Shown: positions 36,563-46,035 of the stretch, one piece after another
Position numbering within the stretch: position 1 is the first letter of the stretch
Layout of the letters: every line of letters starts with the position of its first letter
Assembly (NCBI RefSeq): GCF_002288065.1
Contig: NZ_CP016773.1
Coordinates: 124,001 to 188,000 of the forward strand
Direction: 5' to 3'
Length of the DNA stretch: 64,000 bases
DNA from: Candidatus Planktophila sulfonica
GTDB lineage: Bacteria > Actinomycetota > Actinomycetes > Nanopelagicales > Nanopelagicaceae
The notes under the pieces: model-generated
The model's database searches: none
What the model saw: only the letters and a program-made list of their open reading frames with translations
What the model was told of the DNA's origin: nothing
Position numbers and translations under genes: made by a program

Positions 36563-36874
36563 ATGGCAAAGACAGGTAATTCAGCGCTGCTGCGCTTTCG
36601 AGTAATGGCAATCCTCTGCGGAGTAAATCTCTTGCTCCTTATCTTGGGATACATGCCAGCGAAGTATCTCTTTGATGCCCTCGATAACAACGGCTGGTTG
36701 ATCGCAATTCCGATCGCCCACGGCTATCTCTATATCGTCTACATCCTGACCGCTCTTCAAATTGGCGTGCAGAAGAAGATGTCACTCTTCTCAATCTTGG
36801 GGCTTACCTTGGCCGGAACTCTGCCGGTGGCTTCCTTTATCGCTGAACGCCGAATGGTGAAGAAGTACAGCTAA
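36563..36874 (+). CDS. DUF3817 membrane protein
   Basis: A 103-residue protein with three membrane helices. The conserved wording is LLRFRVMAILCGVNLLLLILGYMPAKYL, IPIAHGYLYIVYILTA, and LTLAGTLPVASFIAERRMVKK. It is an actinobacterial family of unknown function. It follows SURF1 after nine bases, so it probably shares its transcript. Confidence 0.88.
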   Translation: MAKTGNSALLRFRVMAILCGVNLLLLILGYMPAKYLFDALDNNGWLIAIPIAHGYLYIVYILTALQIGVQKKMSLFSILGLTLAGTLPVASFIAERRMVKKYS

Positions 36875-36990
36875 TTCGGTCTTAAGTTAACTCTTGATGA
36901 CGTCTTTCTGATTAATGGCGTGTCGCACCAAAAGTCCGAATCACTCGTTCTATCTTTTGCGAGTCAGAAGCAATCTCCATCTCTTCCCCA

Positions 36991-37007
36991 CCGCATCAGT
37001 GATGCGG
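36991..37007. other. Short hairpin upstream of phoH
   Basis: CCGCATC and GATGCGG form a seven-pair stem with a three-base loop, 30 bases before the TTG start of phoH. No U-run follows. The rest of the 163-base gap (36875-37037) holds nothing recognisable. Confidence 0.3.
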
Positions 37008-37037
37008 CTAGTTACAACTAAAGAGAATGGTTAAGCC

Positions 37038-38372
37038 TTGGCTACTTCAAAGTCGGCAGCAAGTGCGAAGAGCAACCCCGCACGCAAAACCTATGTCCTC
37101 GATACCTCTGTACTTCTGGCAGACCCCGGGGCGATAAAACGATTTGAAGAGCATGAAGTCATCATTCCGATCGCCGTCATTGGCGAGCTCGAGACAAAGC
37201 GCGACCATCCTGAACTCGGCTACTTCGCCCGAGCAGCTCTGCGCGCGCTCGATGATCTACGTATTGAACATGGCCGCCTTGATGCGCCACTGACAGTAAC
37301 TCCCGAGGGCGGCACGCTCTCTGTAGAGCTCAACCACACCGATTTAAGCACCCTGCCACACGGCTTCTTGCGCGATGGAACTAACGATTCGCGAATCCTG
37401 GCAATCTCAAAGAATTTAATGTCAGATGGAAAGCACGTCGTGCTTGTCACTAAAGACCTTCCACTTCGCGTTAAAGCATCATCAGTTGGAGTTGAGGCAC
37501 AGGAATATCTCGCTGAACTCGTCTCCAATAGCGGATGGACCGGCATCGAAGAGATCTCTGTTGGTCACAGCGTGATCGATGAGCTCTATGCCTCAGATCG
37601 CGCAGATCATGAATCTGCTCATCAGTATCCGGTTCACACTGGAATCGTTCTTCACTCTGAAAAGGGAAGTGCGCTCGCCCGCGTTACGGCAGATAAGCAG
37701 TTGCAGTTGGTCCGTGGAGATCGCCAAGCTTTCGGACTTCATGGTCGTTCTGCAGAACAACGGATCGCCCTCGACCTTCTGCTCGATGACAGCATTGGAA
37801 TTGTTTCCATGGGCGGTCGCGCCGGAACTGGAAAGTCTGCGCTCGCACTCTGCGCCGGACTTGAGGCTGTCATGGAGAAGCGCCTTCATAAGAAGGTAGT
37901 CATCTTCCGTCCGCTCTATCCCGTCGGAGGACAAGAGCTGGGATATCTGCCGGGAAGCGAAGGCGAGAAGATGTCGCCTTGGGCTCAGGCAGTCTTCGAT
38001 ACTTTGGGTGCGCTGGTCAGCCAAGCTGTCATCGATGAAGTCATCGACCGCGGACTGATCGAAGTTCTGCCGCTGACCCATATCCGTGGCCGCTCACTTC
38101 ACGACTCATTTGTGATTGTCGATGAAGCCCAGTCGCTCGAACGCGGAGTTCTGCTCACAGTCCTCTCCAGAATCGGGCAGGGTTCACGAGTTGTGATGAC
38201 CCACGACGTCGCCCAGCGCGATAACTTGCGAGTGGGCCGCCATGACGGCGTCGTCGCCGTGGTCGAAACTCTCAAAGGCCACCCTCTCTTCGCCCACGTA
38301 ACCCTGACTCGGTCAGAGCGCTCGCCGATCGCTGCACTGGTCACGGAGATGCTTGAAGGGCCACAGGCGTAG
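37038..38372 (+). CDS. phoH2: PhoH-like ATPase with N-terminal PIN domain (PhoH2)
   Basis: A 444-residue two-domain protein. Residues about 18-150 form a PIN RNase domain ([15 protein letters not shown] and later [11 protein letters not shown] with acidic residues). Residues about 240-440 form the PhoH ATPase with Walker [31 protein letters not shown], Walker [12 protein letters not shown] and [10 protein letters not shown]. In mycobacteria PhoH2 is an ATP-dependent RNA helicase and RNase. The start is TTG 37038, chosen from the alignment of ATSKSAASA before the PIN domain. Confidence 0.92.
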   Translation: MATSKSAASAKSNPARKTYVLDTSVLLADPGAIKRFEEHEVIIPIAVIGELETKRDHPELGYFARAALRALDDLRIEHGRLDAPLTVTPEGGTLSVELNHTDLSTLPHGFLRDGTNDSRILAISKNLMSDGKHVVLVTKDLPLRVKASSVGVEAQEYLAELVSNSGWTGIEEISVGHSVIDELYASDRADHESAHQYPVHTGIVLHSEKGSALARVTADKQLQLVRGDRQAFGLHGRSAEQRIALDLLLDDSIGIVSMGGRAGTGKSALALCAGLEAVMEKRLHKKVVIFRPLYPVGGQELGYLPGSEGEKMSPWAQAVFDTLGALVSQAVIDEVIDRGLIEVLPLTHIRGRSLHDSFVIVDEAQSLERGVLLTVLSRIGQGSRVVMTHDVAQRDNLRVGRHDGVVAVVETLKGHPLFAHVTLTRSERSPIAALVTEMLEGPQA

Positions 38373-38481
38373 AGCGCCTCAAGTGGACCTCTTTAAATGT
38401 CACAGTCACATTTCGGACATTTAGGACTTTGCCCTAACTGACCTGCGCTTTTACCTATCCACAGCGTTGGCCTTTCCTGAG

Positions 38482-38518
38482 AATTTGCGACTCACGCACG
38501 ACAAAATTTGCGACTCAC
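38482..38518 (+). repeat. Direct repeat of AATTTGCGACTCAC with 23-base period
   Basis: The 14-mer occurs at 38482-38495 and again, identical, at 38505-38518. The start-to-start distance of 23 bases is about two helical turns, so two proteins could bind on the same DNA face. It lies about 100 bases upstream of the transglycosylase start, a plausible activator or repressor site. Nearby, AAATGT and ACATTT (38395-38413) form another inverted pair. Confidence 0.55.
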
Positions 38519-38525
38519 CCCATCC

Positions 38526-38593
38526 CTTGCCAGCCTTTACCCATTCCCCCACGGCCTTAGCCTCATATCGAGGCCATGGCGCCATGGGGCAAG
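38526..38593 (+). promoter_or_regulatory. Structured leader before the lytic transglycosylase gene
   Basis: CTTGCC (38526-38531) can pair with GGCAAG (38588-38593), enclosing a GCCTC-ATATC-GAGGC hairpin (38560-38574) and the perfect 14-base palindrome CCATGGCGCCATGG (38574-38587). The whole lies just upstream of the ribosome-binding site AAGGAG. Many actinobacterial wall-hydrolase genes have regulated leaders such as the c-di-AMP riboswitch, but its conserved core is not recognisable here. Confidence 0.35.
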
Positions 38594-38612
38594 AGAAGGA
38601 AGGAGCAGATCT

Positions 38613-39197
38613 ATGAAGGCACATCTACGCGAGTTCTTCATCGCTCTCTCCACCCTGCGTATTTCTCGGGCAACAAAGCCAGCTCTCTGGACAATCGTCG
38701 GCTCGATGCTCTTTATCGCCACCGCCCAGACAACTGCCTATGGTCTTGATTTCCCGATGACAACTCGAATGACTCTTTCCGAGTCAAAGAACCTGACAGT
38801 GGCAAAGCTTCCAGACCTTTCGCTGACAACTCAGATCTCTGAGATGGCGTTGGTTGCCGATATCAGCGCGCAGGTCGAAATGGCTCGCAGCGAGATGGGT
38901 GCCAAGAAGGTCACCAAATCAATCATGGATGCTGAGTACCAATGGGGCGAAGATGAGTTCTCATGCCTAAATCGTCTCTGGACTAAAGAGAGCCACTGGA
39001 ATTACAAGGCTCACAACAGCCGTTCCGGTGCACATGGAATTCCGCAGGCACTTCCTGCAATCAAGATGGAGGTCATCTCCAGCGATTGGCGCACCAACCC
39101 GGTAACGCAGATCCGTTGGGGACTTCGCTATATCGATATTCGCTACGAGACTCCATGCCAGGCATGGTCAAAATTCAAACGTAGCCGTTACTACTAA
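38613..39197 (+). CDS. Lytic transglycosylase-like (SLT) exported protein
   Basis: A 194-residue exported protein. A long N-terminal region with a hydrophobic signal-anchor (LWTIVGSMLFIATAQTTAYG) and a variable linker precede a C-terminal goose-lysozyme-like domain. Its catalytic Glu lies in LNRLWTKESHWNYKAHNSRSGAHGIPQALP. The end GLRYIDIRYETPCQAWSKFKRSRYY is the usual actinobacterial finish. It should cleave peptidoglycan glycan strands. ATG 38613 follows GGAAGGAG. It is the only wall-lytic enzyme visible in the window; rpfB is missing from its usual place by ksgA. Confidence 0.87.
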   Translation: MKAHLREFFIALSTLRISRATKPALWTIVGSMLFIATAQTTAYGLDFPMTTRMTLSESKNLTVAKLPDLSLTTQISEMALVADISAQVEMARSEMGAKKVTKSIMDAEYQWGEDEFSCLNRLWTKESHWNYKAHNSRSGAHGIPQALPAIKMEVISSDWRTNPVTQIRWGLRYIDIRYETPCQAWSKFKRSRYY

Positions 39198-39215
39198 AAG
39201 TTAGCTTTCTAGGAA

Positions 39216-40874
39216 TTAATTTTCTGACTTAATACCGATAGTCAGCGGGCGCATCGTTTCAGCAAAGAAATCATTGCCCTTATCGTCAACAACGATAAAT
39301 GCTGGGAAGTCGACAACATCAATCTTCCAGACCGCTTCCATTCCTAGCTCTTCAAAATCGAGAACTTCAACTTTCTTAATGCAATCTTGAGCAAGGCGCG
39401 CAGCAGGTCCACCGATAGATCCGAGATAGAAACCGCCGTGCTTTGCACATGCATCTGTCACAGCCTTGGAGCGATTGCCCTTTGCCAACATGACAAAGGA
39501 ACCACCAGCTGCCTGGAATTGATCAACGTATGAATCCATACGGCCTGCAGTTGTTGGTCCAAATGAACCTGATGCAAAACCTGTCGGAGTCTTGGCAGGG
39601 CCTGCGTAATAAACAGCGTAATTCTTGATGTAATCAGGAAGCGGCTTGCCGGCATCGAGCATCTCTTTAATCTTGGCGTGGGCAATGTCGCGAGCAACCA
39701 CAATCGTTCCGGTCAGTGAAACACGGGTCTTTACAGGGTGCTTAGAAAGCTCGGCGCGGACCGCATCCATTGGCTGATTCAGGTCGATCGCAACAACGTT
39801 GTCGTTGAGGTGCTCGTCGGTGGTCTCAGGCAAGAAGTGCGCTGGTTCGGTCTCAAGCTGCTCAAGGAAGATTCCATCTTTGGTGATCTTCGCCTTTGCT
39901 TGGCGGTCTGCAGAACATGAGACTGCAATAGCAATCGGCAGCGAAGCGCCATGGCGCGGCAAGCGAACAACGCGGACATCGTGGCAGAAGTACTTGCCAC
40001 CGAACTGTGCGCCGATCCCAAGCTTCTGCGTTAACTTAAATACTTCTTCTTCTAGCGCTAAGTCGCGGAATCCGTGGCCAGTTGCAGCATCACCTGTCGT
40101 AGGCAAGTTATCTAGGTAATGAGTACTTGCCAGCTTTGCTGTCTTTACTGTGTGCTCAGCACTGGTTCCACCAATGACAATTGCAAGGTGATACGGAGGA
40201 CATGCAGCCGTTCCGATAGAACGTAGCTTGGCATCGAGCCAATTCATAAATGCAGTGGGGTTAAGAACTGCCTTTGTCTCTTGATACAAGAATGACTTGT
40301 TGGCGCTGCCGCCGCCTTTTGCGATGAACATGAAGTTGTACTCATCTTGATGATCACTATCTGCATAGATTTCAATCTGAGCAGGCAAGTTATTGCCAGT
40401 GTTCTTCTCTTCCCACGTTGTTACTGGGGCCATCTGCGAATAACGAAGGTTGAGCTTTGTATATGCATCGTAAACACCTTGAGAAAGTGCGACTTCATCC
40501 TTGGAAGTAGTCAGCACGTACTGACCCTTCTTGCCCATAATCAGCGCAGTACCTGTGTCTTGGCACATCGGCAGAATTCCACCGGCTGCGATATTGGCAT
40601 TCTTCAATAGATCAAGGGCCACGAAGCGATCATTTGCTGATGCTTCTGGGTCTTTCAAAATCTTTGCTAACTGTTCAAGGTGTTCTGAGCGCAGGTAATG
40701 CGAAATATCGTGGATTGCTGTTTCAGTCAGAAGCGTGAGAGCAGATGGTTCTATCTGCAGAAATTCCTTATCGCCAAGCTTTACAACGCTAACGCCTTCT
40801 TTAGAGACGAGGCGGTACTTCGTAGTATCTGCACCAATAGGCAGAAGATCTGAGTAAGTAAAATCTGGAGACAT
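39216..40874 (-). CDS. fumA: Fumarate hydratase, class I (iron-sulfur)
   Basis: A 552-residue class I fumarase of the TCA cycle. The N-terminal alpha region contains [18 protein letters not shown] and [25 protein letters not shown], and [10 protein letters not shown] provides a third cysteine for the [4Fe-4S] cluster. The C-terminal beta region shows [51 protein letters not shown] and the [10 protein letters not shown] loop. Class I enzymes are oxygen-sensitive. It overlaps xseB by one base (TAATG) and ends the minus-strand unit xseA-xseB-fum. Confidence 0.95.
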   Translation of the reverse strand: MSPDFTYSDLLPIGADTTKYRLVSKEGVSVVKLGDKEFLQIEPSALTLLTETAIHDISHYLRSEHLEQLAKILKDPEASANDRFVALDLLKNANIAAGGILPMCQDTGTALIMGKKGQYVLTTSKDEVALSQGVYDAYTKLNLRYSQMAPVTTWEEKNTGNNLPAQIEIYADSDHQDEYNFMFIAKGGGSANKSFLYQETKAVLNPTAFMNWLDAKLRSIGTAACPPYHLAIVIGGTSAEHTVKTAKLASTHYLDNLPTTGDAATGHGFRDLALEEEVFKLTQKLGIGAQFGGKYFCHDVRVVRLPRHGASLPIAIAVSCSADRQAKAKITKDGIFLEQLETEPAHFLPETTDEHLNDNVVAIDLNQPMDAVRAELSKHPVKTRVSLTGTIVVARDIAHAKIKEMLDAGKPLPDYIKNYAVYYAGPAKTPTGFASGSFGPTTAGRMDSYVDQFQAAGGSFVMLAKGNRSKAVTDACAKHGGFYLGSIGGPAARLAQDCIKKVEVLDFEELGMEAVWKIDVVDFPAFIVVDDKGNDFFAETMRPLTIGIKSEN

Positions 40875-41116
40875 TACTGTTCCTCACCAGCCTCAGAGTT
40901 CTTAGCTGGCTTCTTTGCAGCATCTAACTTCTTCTTTGCGCCATCGAGCCACTCTTGGCAGATCTTTGCTAACTCTTCGCCACGTTCCCAAAGCTTGAGT
41001 GATTCCTCTAAGGTCGCGCTGCCATCTTCAAGTGATTCAACAATTTCAGCGAGTTCATCGCGTGCTTCTTCGTATGAAGGCTTGATTTCGCCGGACTGGG
41101 AATCTTTAGTGGCCAT
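40874..41116 (-). CDS. xseB: Exodeoxyribonuclease VII small subunit
   Basis: An 80-residue helical protein. The core [53 protein letters not shown] is the complete XseB fold, flanked by charged tails. It binds XseA to form the single-strand-specific nuclease. It is 23 bases downstream of xseA. Confidence 0.95.
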   Translation of the reverse strand: MATKDSQSGEIKPSYEEARDELAEIVESLEDGSATLEESLKLWERGEELAKICQEWLDGAKKKLDAAKKPAKNSEAGEEQ

Positions 41117-41139
41117 GTGCTCAATCTACTCTCTACTTT

Positions 41140-42339
41140 TTATTCATTCACTGTGGCGCTGGTCTCGCCCTTAGCCACACGGATACGTAAACGAGTACCC
41201 GCCTTTGCCTTTGAAGCATCGCGAACAATCGAGCCATCTTCTAACTGCACAACGGCATAGCCACGATCCATCGTTGATTGTGGCGAAAGGGAGCGAAGGT
41301 GGTCCCGCACGCCCTTCAGTTCCTTCTTCTCGATTTCAAGAAGCGAGGCAAAGCTACGTATAGAACGGTCGCGCCAGCCCTTAATTTCATCGCGGCGCGT
41401 GGTGACCATAACGCTTGGGTCTTTCATCACTGGGCGATTGCGTAACTGTGCGATCTGATTGAGTTCGTAATCAATCGTTGAAACCAGCCTGCGATACATG
41501 CGATCGCGGATCTTCTCGATATCGCTGATCTCTTGGGCGATATCTGGAACTACGCGCTTTGCAGCATCGGTTGGGGTTGATGCTCGGTAATCGGCGACAA
41601 GGTCCAGAAGCGGAGAATCCTTTTCGTGGCCAATAGCGCTGACAATCGGTGTGGTGCACGAGGCAGCAAGGCGCACTAGTGATTCATCGCTAAATGGAAG
41701 CAAGTCTTCAAATGAGCCACCACCACGAGTAATGATGATGACATCAACTTCTGGATTGGCTTCTAATTCAGAGAGCGCTGCAGATACTTCAACGACGGCA
41801 GCTGCACCTTGCACCGCGACTTCGCGGATTTCAAATTGCACTGACGGCCAACGACGTCGTGCATTTTCAACAACATCTTTTTCAGCATCGGTATTTCGAC
41901 CGCAGATCAGCCCAACAGTTCGCGGCAGGCGCGGCAGTGCAATCTTTCGATCTGAGTTGAAGAGACCTTCAGATGCAAGCTTCTCTTTCAGCGCTTCAAG
42001 ACGCGCAAGTAATTCGCCCACACCAACTTGGCGAATCTCCTTGGCTGACATAGTGAGTGAACCATTTTTGGTAAACCACGATGGCTTGGCATGGATAACT
42101 ACACGCGCATTTGCAGGCAGCGGTTGAACACTTGCTAAAACAGTTTTGTAACACATCACCGAAATACTCATATCGGCGCTGGTATCACGCAGGCGCATAA
42201 AGGCCATTCCGCCGCTGCGTTCATTGAGTTCAGATATCTCGCCCTCAATCCAGATAGGGCCTAAGCGATCGATGTACTCCTTGATGGCTTCAGAGACCAC
42301 CCGCACTGGCGCGGGGGATTCACTTGAAGTTTCGAACAT
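41140..42339 (-). CDS. xseA: Exodeoxyribonuclease VII large subunit
   Basis: A 399-residue nuclease subunit. The N-terminal OB-fold binds ssDNA (SEAIKEYIDRLGPIWIEGEISELNERSGGMAFMRLRD). The catalytic domain shows LPRLPRTVGLICGRNTDAEKDVVENARRRWP, VDVIIITRGGGSFEDLLPFSDESLVR and SAIGHEKDSPLLDLVADYRASTPTDAA. The helical C-terminal region binds XseB. It is divergent from ispH with 26 bases between starts. Confidence 0.96.
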   Translation of the reverse strand: MFETSSESPAPVRVVSEAIKEYIDRLGPIWIEGEISELNERSGGMAFMRLRDTSADMSISVMCYKTVLASVQPLPANARVVIHAKPSWFTKNGSLTMSAKEIRQVGVGELLARLEALKEKLASEGLFNSDRKIALPRLPRTVGLICGRNTDAEKDVVENARRRWPSVQFEIREVAVQGAAAVVEVSAALSELEANPEVDVIIITRGGGSFEDLLPFSDESLVRLAASCTTPIVSAIGHEKDSPLLDLVADYRASTPTDAAKRVVPDIAQEISDIEKIRDRMYRRLVSTIDYELNQIAQLRNRPVMKDPSVMVTTRRDEIKGWRDRSIRSFASLLEIEKKELKGVRDHLRSLSPQSTMDRGYAVVQLEDGSIVRDASKAKAGTRLRIRVAKGETSATVNE

Positions 42340-42365
42340 AGCGAGAGCCTAATAGACTGCGCGAC

Positions 42366-43319
42366 ATGAGCAAGAGAGTTCTTCTAGCCGCGCCACGTGG
42401 ATATTGCGCAGGCGTTGACCGCGCAGTTGTGGCTGTTGAAAAGTCACTCGAACTCTACGGAGCTCCTGTCTATGTCCGTAAAGAGATTGTCCATAACAAG
42501 CATGTGGTCTCAACTCTTGAAAAGCGCGGCGTTATTTTTGTTAACGAGACTGATGAAGTTCCAGAGGGTGCAACCGTTGTCTTCTCAGCACACGGCGTAT
42601 CTCCAGCAGTGCATGAAGCAGCAGCGGCTCGTAACCTCAAGACCATCGATGCAACCTGCCCACTTGTAACAAAAGTTCATAACGAGGTTAAGCGCTTTGC
42701 AGATGATGAAACGGAAATTTTGCTTATCGGCCACAACGGCCACGAAGAAGTCGAAGGAACAGCCGGTGAAGCTCCCGGAAAAGTTCGCATTGTCGATGGT
42801 TTAGAAGAAGCACGCACAATTCAGCCAACACCGGGAAAGAAGTTGGTCTGGCTTACTCAGACAACCCTTTCGGTTGATGAAACTATGCAATCTGTTGCAA
42901 TCCTTAAGGATCGGTTCCCTGAGATTGCTAACCCGCCATCAGATGACATTTGTTATGCAACACAGAATCGCCAAGAAGCGATTAAGGCGATTGCCCCACA
43001 GGCTGACCTCGTGATTGTTGTGGGATCAACTAACTCTTCCAACTCAGTCCGCCTCGTTGAGGTTGCACTCGAATACGGTGCAAAGGCGGCCTACCTCGTT
43101 GATTATGCAGCTGAGGTCAAGGATGAATGGTTTGTGGGCGTTGAAACTATCGGTGTGACAAGTGGCGCATCAGTTCCAGAAATTCTTGTTGATGACTTAC
43201 TTAAACACCTGGCCAAAAATGGCTTTGGAGATGTTGAAGAAGTACGCGCAACGGAAGAGACTTTGTTATTCGCTCTTCCTAAAGAGCTCCGTGCAGATTT
43301 AAAGAGCGCTAAGCAGTAG
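42366..43319 (+). CDS. ispH: 4-hydroxy-3-methylbut-2-enyl diphosphate reductase IspH
   Basis: A 317-residue [4Fe-4S] enzyme for the last MEP-pathway step, giving IPP and DMAPP. The three cluster cysteines lie in [28 protein letters not shown] and [13 protein letters not shown]. The conserved [36 protein letters not shown] and [13 protein letters not shown] are present. IspE of the same pathway is at 12426. The 3' end overlaps the converging DUF6542 gene by 11 bases. Confidence 0.97.
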   Translation: MSKRVLLAAPRGYCAGVDRAVVAVEKSLELYGAPVYVRKEIVHNKHVVSTLEKRGVIFVNETDEVPEGATVVFSAHGVSPAVHEAAAARNLKTIDATCPLVTKVHNEVKRFADDETEILLIGHNGHEEVEGTAGEAPGKVRIVDGLEEARTIQPTPGKKLVWLTQTTLSVDETMQSVAILKDRFPEIANPPSDDICYATQNRQEAIKAIAPQADLVIVVGSTNSSNSVRLVEVALEYGAKAAYLVDYAAEVKDEWFVGVETIGVTSGASVPEILVDDLLKHLAKNGFGDVEEVRATEETLLFALPKELRADLKSAKQ

Positions 43320-43728
43320 CTTCAAGACGCTTTGAAGGACGGTTCTTCGCTTTTTCGTTGAGGAACATAAACCAGCCATAGAGCGCACTAATAAGTAAGA
43401 ACGGTGCAACGCTGGCAAGGGATGCGATGAAATCAATTCCAACGCGTGATGGACGAAGACCATCGCTCATAATTGTGTAGATAAGAGTTGTTGCTGCATA
43501 GGCAAGCGGTGGGGTAACAGCTGATACGTAGCGAGTTCCTGTGCGACCGTATGCAACGCCGCCGTAGGTAACGAGGCAGATAACAAGGCCTGAAAGGATT
43601 CCTGCGCCGCTGCGGATCCACATCTCAAGCCAGACAAATACGAAGATAAAGAAGGATTGCAGAACAATAACGCCTTGTTTTTTAAGTCCAGGACCTGAGA
43701 GCGCTGGTTTCTTTACCGCTGTTGCCAT
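43309..43728 (-). CDS. DUF6542-like membrane protein
   Basis: A 139-residue protein with four predicted membrane helices and basic termini. The segments [33 protein letters not shown] and [24 protein letters not shown] resemble the small actinobacterial membrane proteins placed between rmuC and ispH. Function unknown. It lies three bases after rmuC, likely co-transcribed, and overlaps the end of ispH on the other strand. Confidence 0.75.
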   Translation of the reverse strand: MATAVKKPALSGPGLKKQGVIVLQSFFIFVFVWLEMWIRSGAGILSGLVICLVTYGGVAYGRTGTRYVSAVTPPLAYAATTLIYTIMSDGLRPSRVGIDFIASLASVAPFLLISALYGWFMFLNEKAKNRPSKRLEATA

Positions 43729-43731
43729 TTC

Positions 43732-44910
43732 TTACTCCTCTACTACTTCTACATCAATGAAATCATCACCTTCGAGATCGGGATTATTAAGAGCTCGAAC
43801 ATCTGCAGGCGCATCAGGATATTCGATTGCGAGCTTCTCTTTATCACCCGTAACTCCGAGCTTATGAATGCGTCGAGCAGGTGAGAGAACAGTCTTTTCA
43901 GCTGTAGGCACCAAATCTTCGTACGCCTTAGAAGTTGAGTTAATTGCCTTACCGACAGCCACAATCTTGGTGTGAAGAAGAGTGATGTTCTTGAGGAATG
44001 TGGCTGCAACCTTGGTGATGTCATCAGCGTTCTCGGCTAATTGGTTACGAGTAAAGATATGTCCGACGGTGCGAAGCAGCGCCATCGTGGTCGTTGGTGT
44101 GGCAAGTGTGACTCCGACTTTAAATGCCTTTTCAAGCAGTGTGGGATCGATACGAAGTGCCTCTGCCAGAAGGGTTTCAAAAGGAAGGAAGAGAACAACG
44201 AAATCAGGTGATCCTTGTGACTTGTGATAACCGCGCTTGGAGAGCGCATCAACGTGCTTGAGTAAATCTTTTGTGTGTAGCGCTAAGAGTTCATCGCGCT
44301 GCCCTTGATCTTCAGTGCCGAATGCTTCGAGGAAGCGATCAAATGGAAACTTGGAGTCGATAAATAACTTTGAACCACCAGGCATGCGCACGGTGATGTC
44401 AGGGATTCCTGAAGAATCAGAATCTGTCGTAGATCGCTGTGCATCGTATTCGTGACCTTCGCGAAGACCGGCTTGTTCAAGAAGTAGTTGTAGCTGCGCT
44501 TCGCCGAATTTTCCGCGTGTCTGCGAACTTGCGAGTGCGCCAGCGATCTTCTTTGTCTCATCAAAGAATGTTGTCGATGCTTTACGCATTTCATCGATGG
44601 TGCTGACTAATTGAGTTTCAGATGCAATTCTTTTCTCAGCAGCTTCTTGCGATTGCGTACGCATACGTTCGACAGTTGCCTTCATCTCTTCCATTTGTGT
44701 TGCAATCTTGGTATCTGCTTGCGACTTTTCTTCGGCAGCTTTGAGACGTTCATCAGATGCTTTAAGAAGCACCTTCACATCATTGAGTTCTTGCGCCAAT
44801 AATTGCGAAGAGCCCGCAGAATTTTTAATCCGAGAAATCCAGATACCGAGGCCCAACCCAAGAAAGAGGCCGATAATCAGAGTTATTAAGGTCACGAGTG
44901 CGCTGGACAT
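43732..44910 (-). CDS. rmuC: DNA recombination protein RmuC
   Basis: A 392-residue protein with an N-terminal membrane helix (LVTLITLIIGLFLGLGLGIWI). A long coiled coil to about residue 120 follows. The RmuC nuclease-like domain includes TRGKFGEAQLQLLLEQAGL, GIPDITVRMPGGSKLFIDSKFPFDRFLEAF and FVVLFLPFETLLAEAL. RmuC limits inversions at inverted repeats in E. coli and is related to restriction-endonuclease folds. It is divergent from ychF. Confidence 0.94.
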   Translation of the reverse strand: MSSALVTLITLIIGLFLGLGLGIWISRIKNSAGSSQLLAQELNDVKVLLKASDERLKAAEEKSQADTKIATQMEEMKATVERMRTQSQEAAEKRIASETQLVSTIDEMRKASTTFFDETKKIAGALASSQTRGKFGEAQLQLLLEQAGLREGHEYDAQRSTTDSDSSGIPDITVRMPGGSKLFIDSKFPFDRFLEAFGTEDQGQRDELLALHTKDLLKHVDALSKRGYHKSQGSPDFVVLFLPFETLLAEALRIDPTLLEKAFKVGVTLATPTTTMALLRTVGHIFTRNQLAENADDITKVAATFLKNITLLHTKIVAVGKAINSTSKAYEDLVPTAEKTVLSPARRIHKLGVTGDKEKLAIEYPDAPADVRALNNPDLEGDDFIDVEVVEE

Positions 44911-44961
44911 GGGGCAATCGTGGCAGGAGGCACTGACAATTACGCGTAGGCTGTCCTACTT

Positions 44962-46035
44962 ATGAGCCTCTCTATTGGAATCGTCGGTCTTCCGAATGTC
45001 GGAAAGTCGACCCTTTTTAATGCTCTGACCAAGAACAATGTCTTGGCCGCTAACTATCCCTTCGCCACCATCGAGCCCAATGTCGGCGTCGTGGGCGTTC
45101 CGGATGAGCGTCTAGCCAAGCTCGCCACAATCTTCGGCTCTGAAAAGCTTCTTCCAGCTGCGCTCTCATTCGTTGATATCGCAGGCATCGTGAAGGGCGC
45201 ATCAGAAGGCGCTGGCCTTGGAAATAAGTTCCTTGCCAATATCCGTGAGACCGATGCAATCTGTCAGGTCATCCGCGTCTTCACTGATGGCGATGTAGTT
45301 CACGTTGATGGTCGTATCGATCCATCGAGTGACATGGAGACCATCAATATGGAACTCGCGCTCGCAGATTTACAGACAATTGAAAAGGCAATTCCACGTC
45401 TTGAAAAAGAGGCGCGCGTTGCGAAAGAGAAGGCGCCAATTCTTGAAGCGGTTAAGGCTGCCAATGAATGGTTGCAATCAGGTAAGCCATTGTCACAATC
45501 AAAGATTGATCGCGAGCTTCTTCACGAACTTCATCTGCTTACTGCAAAACCATTCCTTTATGTCTTTAACGTCGACGCTGCAGAACTTGCCGATGAAGAG
45601 CTGCGTAAGAAGTTATCGGCACTTGTCGCTCCTGCTGAAGCAATCTTCTTGGATGCAAAGACTGAAGCAGAACTTGCTGAACTTTCAGATGAAGATGCTC
45701 TCGAACTTCTGCAGGCAATTGGTTTAACAGAGCCAGGTCTTGCGACTCTTGCACGCGTTGGTTTCGACACTCTCGGTCTTCAAACTTATCTAACAGCAGG
45801 TCCAAAGGAAGCACGCGCTTGGACTATTCACAAAGGCGATACCGCGCCAATGGCAGCGGGCGTCATTCACACAGATTTCCAAAAGGGTTTCATTAAAGCT
45901 GAAATCGTTTCTTTTGCCGACTTGGTAGAAGCGGGCTCTATGGTCGAAGCGAAAGCTAAGGGCAAAGTGCGTATGGAAGGCAAGGAATACATCATGCAAG
46001 ACGGAGACGTAGTGGAGTTCAGATTCAATGTCTAA
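44962..46035 (+). CDS. ychF: Redox-regulated ATPase YchF (OLA1-like)
   Basis: A 357-residue Obg-family protein. G1 is GIVGLPNVGKSTLFNAL and G3 is LSFVDIAGIVKGASEGAGLGNKFLANIRE. The G4 position reads FNVDAAE in place of NKxD, as in YchF, explaining its ATP preference. A coiled coil and the C-terminal TGS domain (AWTIHKGDTAPMAAGVIHTDFQKGFIKAEIV) follow. It associates with ribosomes. It overlaps typA by eight bases. Confidence 0.97.
   Translation: MSLSIGIVGLPNVGKSTLFNALTKNNVLAANYPFATIEPNVGVVGVPDERLAKLATIFGSEKLLPAALSFVDIAGIVKGASEGAGLGNKFLANIRETDAICQVIRVFTDGDVVHVDGRIDPSSDMETINMELALADLQTIEKAIPRLEKEARVAKEKAPILEAVKAANEWLQSGKPLSQSKIDRELLHELHLLTAKPFLYVFNVDAAELADEELRKKLSALVAPAEAIFLDAKTEAELAELSDEDALELLQAIGLTEPGLATLARVGFDTLGLQTYLTAGPKEARAWTIHKGDTAPMAAGVIHTDFQKGFIKAEIVSFADLVEAGSMVEAKAKGKVRMEGKEYIMQDGDVVEFRFNV

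Noticed and set aside
36915-37034. 39-codon ATG frame upstream of phoH
   Set aside because: No ribosome-binding site, unremarkable composition, and it ends just before the phoH start without any sign of a protein family; treated as chance.
38373-38612. c-di-AMP (ydaO-type) riboswitch before the transglycosylase gene
   Set aside because: The conserved GGGGGCGAATCC-like core and flanking helices are not recognisable; only private hairpins and repeats are seen.
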